A stretch of DNA of 11,414 nucleotides from Chryseobacterium gleum (GTDB lineage Bacteria; Bacteroidota; Bacteroidia; Flavobacteriales_D; Crocinitomicaceae). The notes under the pieces are model-generated. The model was not told where the DNA came from and searched no databases. It was given only the letters and a program-made list of their open reading frames with translations. Where the stretch lies: the NCBI GenBank assembly GCA_943326315.2, contig CALPSU020000047.1:1-11414 (forward strand). Direction: 5' to 3'. The position numbers and the translations under genes are program-made. Positions 5,535 to 11,414 of the stretch are shown piece by piece (the stretch's first letter is position 1; every line of letters starts with the position of its first letter).

Positions 5535-6725
5535 TTATTGCAATCCTTCCATTGGAACGTTTTCATTCACTTCATCTAAATAATTCACTTCTGGATACCC
5601 AAAACCAAAAAGATTAGAAAAGTCGGATTTATATCCTTTCAAATCTCCAAGTTCAGGAAGAGTTTCTGTTGTTGCTTTTAGCCATAATTCAGCTATTTCG
5701 CTTTGAACGTCTTCTCTCATTTCCCAATCGTCAATTCTAATTCTTCCTTTTTCATCGGTTGGAATTTCTTTATTAGAATATAATCTATCTTGAAATAATC
5801 GTTGAATTTGTTCAATACAACCTTCGTGTATTCCTTTTTCTTTCATTGTTTTGTATAACAAAGAAATATACAATGGAATAACAGGAATAGCTGAACTTGC
5901 CTGAGTTACTAAAGCTTTATTTACTGAAACATAAGCTTTACCATTTTTACTTTTTAATTTATCTGAAATTTTAAAAGCAGTAGCTTCTAAATGATCTTTC
6001 GCTTTTCCAATAGTTCCTTTTCTGTATACTGCTTCAGTCAATGAAGGTCCGATATAAGAATAAGCAACTGTCATTACTTTGTCGCTAAGAACATCTGCAT
6101 CGATTAGAGCATCCATCCACATTTCCCAATCTTCACCACCCATTACAGCTACTGTGTTTTCAATATCTTCGTCGTTACATGGATCAATAGAAACATTTGT
6201 CACAACACCTGTATGAAAATCAACAGTTTTATTTGTGAAATTTCCACCAATAGGTTTAAGTACTGAACGATGTAAAACACCAGTTACAGGATGAGTTCTA
6301 ACAGGAGAAGCTAAACTATAAATGATTAAATCAATTTTACCTAAATCAGCTTTTATTAAGTCGATCGTTTTAGTTTTTACTTCATTAGAAAAAGCATCTC
6401 CATTTATACTCTTCGCATATAGGCCAGCTTTTTTTGCTTCGTTTTGAAAAGCAACGCTGTTATACCATCCCGGAGAAGCTGTTTTTCCTTCTTGTGGTTC
6501 TTTTTCAAAAAACACTCCTATTGTTGAAGCGTTTGAGCCAAAAGCACTTGTAATTCTTGAAGCAAGACCAAAACCTGTTGAAGCTCCAATTACTAAAACA
6601 TTTTTAGGACCTTCAATTTGTCCTTTTGACTTTACATAGTTGATTTGATTTAAAACTCCTTGTTCACATCCACTTGGGTGAGCAGTTAAGCAAATAAACC
6701 CTCTCATTCTTGGTTCAATGATCAT
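5535..6725 (-). CDS. fabV: FabV, NADH-dependent trans-2-enoyl-ACP/CoA reductase
   Basis: A full-length 396-residue FabV, a large SDR-type enoyl reductase that performs the last step of each fatty acid elongation round in the cytoplasm. The N-terminus MIIEPRMRGFICLTAHPSGC is the family's usual start. The dinucleotide-binding loop is VIGASTGFGLASRI (residues 45-58). The catalytic pair fits the FabV Y-x8-K pattern: Y234 and K243 within AVYRKGTIGKAKDHLE. Further family features are YSLASPVRTHP (136-146) and the C-terminal FGFGYPEVNY (373-382). FabV enzymes are characteristically tolerant of triclosan; that is family knowledge and is not shown here. The gene is transcribed alone, divergent from murI, with a strong terminator. 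Confidence 0.95.
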   Translation of the reverse strand: MIIEPRMRGFICLTAHPSGCEQGVLNQINYVKSKGQIEGPKNVLVIGASTGFGLASRITSAFGSNASTIGVFFEKEPQEGKTASPGWYNSVAFQNEAKKAGLYAKSINGDAFSNEVKTKTIDLIKADLGKIDLIIYSLASPVRTHPVTGVLHRSVLKPIGGNFTNKTVDFHTGVVTNVSIDPCNDEDIENTVAVMGGEDWEMWMDALIDADVLSDKVMTVAYSYIGPSLTEAVYRKGTIGKAKDHLEATAFKISDKLKSKNGKAYVSVNKALVTQASSAIPVIPLYISLLYKTMKEKGIHEGCIEQIQRLFQDRLYSNKEIPTDEKGRIRIDDWEMREDVQSEIAELWLKATTETLPELGDLKGYKSDFSNLFGFGYPEVNYLDEVNENVPMEGLQ

Positions 6726-6809
6726 ATTTTTTGTTATTGTGTTATACTTTGTTTTAAAATAGCAAGTGTTTAAAGGATAAAATAATCTTCTTGAAATACA
6801 ATGCTAATA

Positions 6810-6817
6810 CAAATGTA
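6810..6817 (-). promoter_or_regulatory. Possible -7 box for fabV
   Basis: TACATTTG on the minus strand matches TAnnTTTG, but the nearest TTTG upstream is only 13 bp away and the leader would be about 80 nt. It lies 8 bp from the murI -33 element, so the two promoters would be back to back. Weak. Confidence 0.3.
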
Positions 6818-6825
6818 AATTAAAT

Positions 6826-6856
6826 TTTGTCAAATCACCTTGTTAGTTTATATTTG
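6826..6856 (+). promoter_or_regulatory. Consensus Bacteroidota promoter of murI
   Basis: TTTG at 6826-6829 and TATATTTG at 6849-6856 are separated by exactly 19 bp, a perfect TTTG-N19-TAnnTTTG. Initiation near 6860 gives a leader of about 20 nt to the ATG at 6881. The in-frame TTG at 6827 lies inside the -33 box and so would not be transcribed, which settles the start of murI. Confidence 0.75.
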
Positions 6857-6880
6857 GTTCGAAATGTAATTAATTTTAAG

Positions 6881-7705
6881 ATGAAACGGAGTTCTCCAAT
6901 TGGTATTTTTGATTCAGGATATGGGGGTTTAACCATTTTATCAGAGATTAAAAATCGATTACCCCAATACGATTATTTATATTTAGGTGATAATGCAAGA
7001 GCACCATACGGATCTCGTTCATACGATATTGTATATGAATTTACACTGGAAGCAGTCAAGGAATTGTTTGAAAGGGGTTGTGAATTAGTTATATTAGCTT
7101 GTAATACAGCTTCAGCAAAAGCATTAAGCACGATTCAACAAAATGATTTACCCTTAATTGATTCAACTAAAAGAGTTTTAGGAGTTATTAGACCTAGTAC
7201 AGAATTGATTGGAGGACTTACAAAAACAAATCATGTTGGTATTTTAGCCACTGAAGGCACGGTAAAATCAAATTCATACCCAATAGAAATTAATAAATTT
7301 TCGCCAGAAATAATTGTTTCCCAACACGCTTGCCCATTGTGGGTACCTCTGATTGAGAATGGTCAGCACCTCTCCGATGGAGGGAAATTGTTTATTAAGG
7401 AAGACATTGAAAAGCTTTTGGAAATTGATCCAAAAATTGATGTAATTGTTTTAGGTTGTACGCATTATCCAATATTAAAATCCTATATCGAATCTCTAGT
7501 ACCTTCATCGATTCAAGTAATTGCTCAGGGTCCAATTATAGCTGAAAAATTAGAAGATTATTTAAATCGTCATCCCGAAATTGAAAATAAATGTTCTAAA
7601 AATGGGAAACTTCATTTTTTAACTTCTGAAAATAATTTAGATTTTGACATTAAAGCTTCTCATTTTTTAGGCGAAAAAGTGAAGTCGGAGCATATAAAAT
7701 TTTAA
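6881..7705 (+). CDS. murI: Glutamate racemase
   Basis: A 274-residue cofactor-independent racemase that makes D-glutamate for peptidoglycan. The N-terminal motif is PIGIFDSGYGGLT (residues 6-18, with D11 and S12), followed by YLGDNARAPYG (34-44). The two catalytic cysteines are C74 in ILACNTAS and C193 in LGCTHYP. The length matches the family (about 260-275). The ATG at 6881 is chosen because the further upstream TTG at 6827 falls in the promoter and would add 18 residues with no resemblance to the family. The 3' end overlaps the convergent radical SAM gene by 4 bp (7702-7705). Confidence 0.95.
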   Translation: MKRSSPIGIFDSGYGGLTILSEIKNRLPQYDYLYLGDNARAPYGSRSYDIVYEFTLEAVKELFERGCELVILACNTASAKALSTIQQNDLPLIDSTKRVLGVIRPSTELIGGLTKTNHVGILATEGTVKSNSYPIEINKFSPEIIVSQHACPLWVPLIENGQHLSDGGKLFIKEDIEKLLEIDPKIDVIVLGCTHYPILKSYIESLVPSSIQVIAQGPIIAEKLEDYLNRHPEIENKCSKNGKLHFLTSENNLDFDIKASHFLGEKVKSEHIKF

Positions 7706-8721
7706 ACCCAAACTTTCGCTCCTTCAGAACAGTTTTGACAAATATCTATTCCATTTCGATTTGTTAAAATTGCTTTTCTAAAGCCCTGGTATTTTTCACT
7801 TTTCCAAATCAAATCAAAATCAGTTTCTGCAATTGAACCTATAACATGTTTTGCATCTTTATCGAAACAGCATGGAACAATTTTCCCGTCCCATGTCAAA
7901 ACACTACTCGACCACATTCTCCAACAATGATTTCCAGTTGCGTATTTTAAAACGTAAGTCCCATCGCTTTTTCGTTTATATCGAGAATATTCTTCGCTTT
8001 CTGGCATTAAAGAATTTCCATTTTTGAATTCGTACAATTGTGCAGTTTTCAATCTAACTTCATCTATTTTTAGCTCTTTTGCTAAATCAAATACTGCTTT
8101 TACTTCGTGTTCATTTTGTTTAACAACTAAGAATTGGAAAATGAGGTGAGGAGTTTTAGAGTTCAACTTATTTTTTGTTTCAACCATTAATTTTGAAGCC
8201 TCAATTACTGTTTCTAATTTGCCATTAATACGGTAATTTTCATACGTCTCTTGCGTTAATCCATCAATAGAAATTATTAGTCGATCCAGGCCAGATTTTA
8301 CTATTTCTTCTGCTTTTTTCGAATCAATAAAATGTGCATTAGTAGATGTCGACGTATAAATCTTATGTGCTTTAGCTTCAAAAATTAAGGATAAAAAATT
8401 AGGGTGTAAAAACGGTTCTCCTTGAAAATAATAATTTATATAGAAAACTTGAGAACCAACATTTTTTAATATTTTTTGATGGAACTCTAAATCTATTTTA
8501 CCAGTTTCTCGTGTAAATTGTTTTAATCCACTTGGACATTCGGGACAACTTAAGTTACATGCAGTTGTTGGTTCAATTGAAAGGGCATATGGTTTCCCCC
8601 AAAGGATCGATTTTTTCGAGATTCTTGAAATTGTATACGATATTTTTAATAATACTAGGTTTAAAACTCTTTTTAGAGTTATGTGTTTTAGTATCTGAAT
8701 TGAATCCTTTAATGCCGACAT
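7702..8721 (-). CDS. Radical SAM protein with C-terminal SPASM-type cluster domain, substrate unknown
   Basis: 339 residues. The radical SAM cluster motif is CNLSCPEC (C55, C59, C62), preceded by LSIEPTTA, with GEPFLHP acting as the GGEP-like motif. The C-terminal part shows the SPASM arrangement: C266, then VPCCFD (C284/C285) and IWKSEKYQGFRKAI, then CQNC (C328, C331) close to the end. This implies at least one additional iron-sulphur cluster. The first 45 residues are rich in Leu/Ile/Lys and look like an amphipathic helix. Family members modify peptides, proteins or small molecules. No precursor peptide is visible nearby, so the substrate cannot be named. The gene runs tail-to-tail with murI, overlapping by 4 bp with no visible terminator, and is divergent from the PorP-like gene. 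Confidence 0.85.
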   Translation of the reverse strand: MSALKDSIQILKHITLKRVLNLVLLKISYTISRISKKSILWGKPYALSIEPTTACNLSCPECPSGLKQFTRETGKIDLEFHQKILKNVGSQVFYINYYFQGEPFLHPNFLSLIFEAKAHKIYTSTSTNAHFIDSKKAEEIVKSGLDRLIISIDGLTQETYENYRINGKLETVIEASKLMVETKNKLNSKTPHLIFQFLVVKQNEHEVKAVFDLAKELKIDEVRLKTAQLYEFKNGNSLMPESEEYSRYKRKSDGTYVLKYATGNHCWRMWSSSVLTWDGKIVPCCFDKDAKHVIGSIAETDFDLIWKSEKYQGFRKAILTNRNGIDICQNCSEGAKVWV

Positions 8722-8726
8722 CGATT

Positions 8727-8757
8727 CAAAGTTAATCCTTTTGTATTATTTTACACA
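8727..8757 (-). promoter_or_regulatory. Promoter of the radical SAM gene, close to its start codon
   Basis: TAACTTTG (8727-8734, minus strand) is a perfect -7 box, and TGTG (8754-8757) lies exactly 19 bp further up, one mismatch from TTTG. The -7 box ends 5 bp before the ATG, so the transcript would be almost leaderless. Confidence 0.5.
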
Positions 8758-8758
8758 C

Positions 8759-8766
8759 TAAATTTG
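8759..8766 (+). promoter_or_regulatory. -7 box of the PorP-like/PorE-like operon
   Basis: TAAATTTG matches TAnnTTTG, giving a leader of about 22 nt to the ATG at 8792. The nearest TTTG (8740-8743) is only 15 bp upstream, so the -33 element is poor. It adjoins the divergent radical SAM promoter in the 70-bp intergenic region. Confidence 0.45.
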
Positions 8767-8791
8767 TACCTTCAACAATCTAAAAAAATAA

Positions 8792-9799
8792 ATGACCAAA
8801 TTTATAGTTTATATTTTGTTGTTGTCAGCTACACTTTTCAATCGTGTTTTCGCTCAAGATATACATTGGTCTCAATTTAATGACAATCAAATTTTTCAAA
8901 ATCCTGGTAATGCAGGAAATTTTAAAGGAGATTATCGAATCATTGCTAATTATCGAAGTCAATGGAAAAGTGTTACGGTACCTTTTAGTACTATTTCTTT
9001 TTCGGGAGACACTAAGCTAAATAAATATAAAAAAATTGGTCTTGGAATTTTGTTTTTTAACGATGCAGCAGGAGATGGTAAATTTAGAACGATAGAATTT
9101 CAGACAAATATTTCGTATTTATTGAAGTTATCGTCAGATTCAACACATACTTTAAGACCAGGTGTAAATATTGGAGTTAACCATCGACAAATAAATTGGA
9201 ATCAATTAACATTTGATAATCAGTATAATGGAATAACATTCGATCCTACATTGCCAACAAATGAAACGTATCAAAATCAACAAAACACGAATATTTCTCT
9301 TGGATTAGGATCCGTATATGAATATCGTAAAAATGACAGACATAAAATTTCAGGAGGATTAAGTTTCTTCAATATAAATCAACCTAATCAAGGTTTTTTT
9401 GGTGAGAACGTAAAGCGAGATGTTCGGACTTCAATTTTTGTTAAAGGAACCTATAAATTAAATGAGAGAATAGATATTTTACCTAGTATTTCAGTTCAAT
9501 ATCAAGGAAAATATCAAGAAATGATAGTAGGTTTAAATATAAAATACACACTTTTACAAAATTCAACACATTACCAAGCATTTTATTTTGGAGGATGGCT
9601 AAGGAGAAAAGATGCAGGATATTTAAGTGTTGGTTTAGATTATCAAAATTGGTTTTTTGGAATGAGTTATGATTTCAATATTTCGAAATTAATCCAAGCA
9701 AGTAATTTTAGGGGGGGAACCGAATTTGCATGTCGTTATATTATCAATCGTTTTAAACCGAAGAAAATTTCTCATCGAATATGTCCAGATTTTATATAA
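8792..9799 (+). CDS. PorP/SprF-family type IX secretion outer-membrane protein
   Basis: 335 residues. A signal peptide at 1-21 (hydrophobic YILLLSATLF, cleavage after VFA) is followed by QDIHWSQFNDNQIFQNPGNAG, the hallmark N-terminus of the PorP/SprF family (Q-D-P-x-[FW]-S-Q-[FY] ... NPA-G). The rest alternates short beta strands ending in aromatic residues (YLSVGLDYQNWFFGMSYDFN), as in an outer-membrane barrel. The terminal ICPDFI resembles the family's C-x-x-[FY] ending. The family acts with PorE-like partners, gliding adhesins or T9SS cargo at the outer membrane; Bacteroidota carry many paralogues, so the exact role is open. It overlaps the next gene by 19 bp, consistent with one operon. 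Confidence 0.9.
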   Translation: MTKFIVYILLLSATLFNRVFAQDIHWSQFNDNQIFQNPGNAGNFKGDYRIIANYRSQWKSVTVPFSTISFSGDTKLNKYKKIGLGILFFNDAAGDGKFRTIEFQTNISYLLKLSSDSTHTLRPGVNIGVNHRQINWNQLTFDNQYNGITFDPTLPTNETYQNQQNTNISLGLGSVYEYRKNDRHKISGGLSFFNINQPNQGFFGENVKRDVRTSIFVKGTYKLNERIDILPSISVQYQGKYQEMIVGLNIKYTLLQNSTHYQAFYFGGWLRRKDAGYLSVGLDYQNWFFGMSYDFNISKLIQASNFRGGTEFACRYIINRFKPKKISHRICPDFI

Positions 9800-11414
9800 T
9801 CATACTATTTTTTATTTCAGCAAATCTCTTTTCACAAAATGAATTAGGGAAAGATTTGAAATTTGCGGAAGAGCAATATAAAAAAGGAGATTTTTATTAT
9901 GCTAAAGAATATTATGAAAAAGCACTCAAATTAGATTCAAATTCAGTTGCTATATTTTGGAATTATGCAGAGACTTTAAAAGCATATAAAGATTATTTGA
10001 ATGCTGAAATTTATTACAAAATTGTTTACGATAAAGAAGCAACATTAATATACCCTTCAAGTTTATTGAATTTAGGATTGATGCAAAAGCAAAATGGGAG
10101 ATACGAATTGGCTATTGAAACGTTTAAAAACTGTAAAAAGAAATATGTAAAAGATAAAAAAAGTTATTTGTATTTAAAATCAGCAAGAGAAGTAGAATCT
10201 TGTTTATGGGCAAAATCAGCTTTAAAAGACACGTCTAAATTAATTTTTTCGGCTCTTTCAGATAAAATAAATTCTAAAAACTCTGAATTTGGTCATGCAT
10301 TTAAAGATGGACAATTTATTTTTTCATCTTTAAGAGCAGATTCAATTTCTGAAAATGAAGAAGTATATTCTACTAATTATTCTACTAATTTATACTATTC
10401 AAAAGTAAAAGGTTCAGAATTCGAGGAATCTAAAAAAATAGATGATTTATTATTTGAAAAATTAAACACTGGAAATGGCACTTTTTCATTGGATGGAAAA
10501 CGCTTTTATTATAGTCTTTGTAAAAATGAAGATTATAATTATAGGTGTAAAATTATGGTTGCTAATTACTCAGACGGGAAATGGAGTTCACCAGATTCTT
10601 TGGGTTCAATTATTAATGAAGAAGGAGCCAATTCTACGATGCCTTGTATTGGTAAATTAGTTGATCAAGAAACGCTTTTCTTTTCTTCGGATAGAAATGG
10701 AACAGTTGGCGGAATGGATATTTGGTATAGTACTATAAAATCAGGTAATCAATTCTCAAAACCAAAAAATTTAAAAACGATTAATAGTGTTGAGAATGAA
10801 ATAACTCCTTGGTGGGATTCAATTACAAATCGACTTTATTTTTCTTCTTCTTGGTTCGATGGTTTTGGTGGGAACGATGTTTATCATTCAAATTTTACTT
10901 CACAGTTTGAGATTCCAATAAATGAAGGTTTACCTATAAATAGTAGTGCAAATGACATTTATTTTTTTAAAAATGGAGACACTTCTTATGTCACAAGCAA
11001 TAGAGTAGGGGTCCTTTATAGTAAAAACCCGACATGTTGTAGTGATATTTTTTCAGTAAAACCGATTATAATTAAGCCAATTTCCGATAATGATTCCACT
11101 TTTTCAAAATTACATCCTAAAACAAATAAAGAAACTTTAGCGGAGTTAAATAAAAGATTACCAGTTACACTTTACTTCCATAATGATGTTCCGAACCCAC
11201 GATCGAAAGACACCACTACTAAAGTAAATTATTTAACAAGTTACCAAGAATATAGTTCTTTAATAGACCAATATAAATCCGAATATTCTTCTGGATTAAA
11301 GGATAATAAAGCAGAAGAAGCAAAAGAAGATATTGAAAGTTTTTTTATTGAATATGTTGATCAGGGAGTGAAAGATTTGGAGCAATTTAGAGATCTTTTA
11401 TTAGAAGAACTTGA
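9781..11414 (+). CDS. PorE-like TPR / PD40 beta-propeller envelope protein (3' end off the right edge)
   Basis: 544 residues are readable from the ATG at 9781 to the window end with no stop. The signal peptide is MSRFYIIILFFISANLFSQ. Residues about 22-145 are TPR-like helices (AEEQYKKGDFYYAKEYYEKAL; LGLMQKQNGRYELAIETF). Residues about 165-425 form a PD40/WD40-like propeller with the typical Bacteroidota blades FFSSDRNGTVGGMDIWYS (300-317), YFSSSWFDGFGGNDVY (353-368) and CCSDIFSV (419-426). From LPVTLYFHNDVPNPRSKDTT (460-479) onward, with a long helix after it, the sequence resembles the start of the OmpA-like end seen in such proteins, but this part is cut. The architecture and position directly after a PorP/SprF gene fit PorE-type periplasmic peptidoglycan-linked T9SS components. 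The start overlaps the upstream gene by 19 bp, suggesting coupled translation. Confidence 0.85.
   Translation, partial: MSRFYIIILFFISANLFSQNELGKDLKFAEEQYKKGDFYYAKEYYEKALKLDSNSVAIFWNYAETLKAYKDYLNAEIYYKIVYDKEATLIYPSSLLNLGLMQKQNGRYELAIETFKNCKKKYVKDKKSYLYLKSAREVESCLWAKSALKDTSKLIFSALSDKINSKNSEFGHAFKDGQFIFSSLRADSISENEEVYSTNYSTNLYYSKVKGSEFEESKKIDDLLFEKLNTGNGTFSLDGKRFYYSLCKNEDYNYRCKIMVANYSDGKWSSPDSLGSIINEEGANSTMPCIGKLVDQETLFFSSDRNGTVGGMDIWYSTIKSGNQFSKPKNLKTINSVENEITPWWDSITNRLYFSSSWFDGFGGNDVYHSNFTSQFEIPINEGLPINSSANDIYFFKNGDTSYVTSNRVGVLYSKNPTCCSDIFSVKPIIIKPISDNDSTFSKLHPKTNKETLAELNKRLPVTLYFHNDVPNPRSKDTTTKVNYLTSYQEYSSLIDQYKSEYSSGLKDNKAEEAKEDIESFFIEYVDQGVKDLEQFRDLLLEEL

Noticed and set aside
6827..6880. 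TTG start that would lengthen MurI by 18 residues
   Set aside because: The TTG lies inside the -33 element of a perfect promoter, and family similarity starts at the ATG at 6881.
8532..8735. Plus-strand open frame opposite the start of the radical SAM gene
   Set aside because: It is antisense to the cysteine motif region of a clear radical SAM protein and has no sign of its own coding function.
10475..10660. Plus-strand 61-codon frame inside the PorE-like gene
   Set aside because: It is an out-of-frame shadow; the propeller motifs are in the other frame, which stays open to the window end.

Overview
The window is low-GC chromosomal DNA from a member of the Bacteroidota, most likely the Flavobacteriales. 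Four things point there: a PorP/SprF-family protein next to a TPR/beta-propeller PorE-like protein (type IX secretion), a long DUF2723 membrane O-glycosyltransferase, a Bacteroidota-type tRNA-Gln, and several promoters of the TTTG-N19-TAnnTTTG type instead of -35/-10 boxes. I cannot name a genus.

Layout. (1) 1-3160, minus strand: DUF2723/TMEM260-like protein O-mannosyltransferase family, cut by the left edge. (2) 3161-3490: AT-rich intergenic DNA, then tRNA-Gln(TTG) at 3491-3563 with its promoter and terminator. (3) 3551-4912: a small decayed island bounded by a 49-bp direct repeat. The first copy is the 3' end of tRNA-Gln plus its terminator; the second copy lies 1313 bp downstream. The island holds a toxin-antitoxin-like pair (a 60-aa ORF overlapping a zeta-toxin-like P-loop kinase) under a consensus promoter, and the truncated, frameshifted C-terminal end of a tyrosine recombinase. 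(4) 4913-5470: a GIY-YIG nuclease gene bracketed by two clusters of short palindromic repeats. The left cluster encodes the protein's C-terminal tail. (5) 5481-6725: fabV enoyl reductase, minus strand, with its terminator. (6) 6826-7705: murI with a consensus promoter, tail-to-tail and overlapping by 4 bp with (7) a radical SAM/SPASM protein at 7702-8721. (8) 8792-11414: PorP/SprF-like and PorE-like genes overlapping by 19 bp; the second runs off the right edge.

How the parts relate. The housekeeping genes (tRNA-Gln, fabV, murI) serve translation, fatty acid synthesis and peptidoglycan synthesis. The PorP/PorE-like pair belongs to the T9SS and gliding outer-membrane machinery, and the DUF2723 protein probably glycosylates exported proteins. 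The accessory section is 3551-5470. It contains a tRNA-anchored element remnant that kept an addiction-like module while its integrase decayed, next to a GIY-YIG gene embedded in repeats. Those repeats differ between the two clusters by one dinucleotide, which is the same in every copy of a cluster and in both orientations. This GIY-YIG/repeat unit is the best candidate in the window for an undescribed mobile or self-propagating system.
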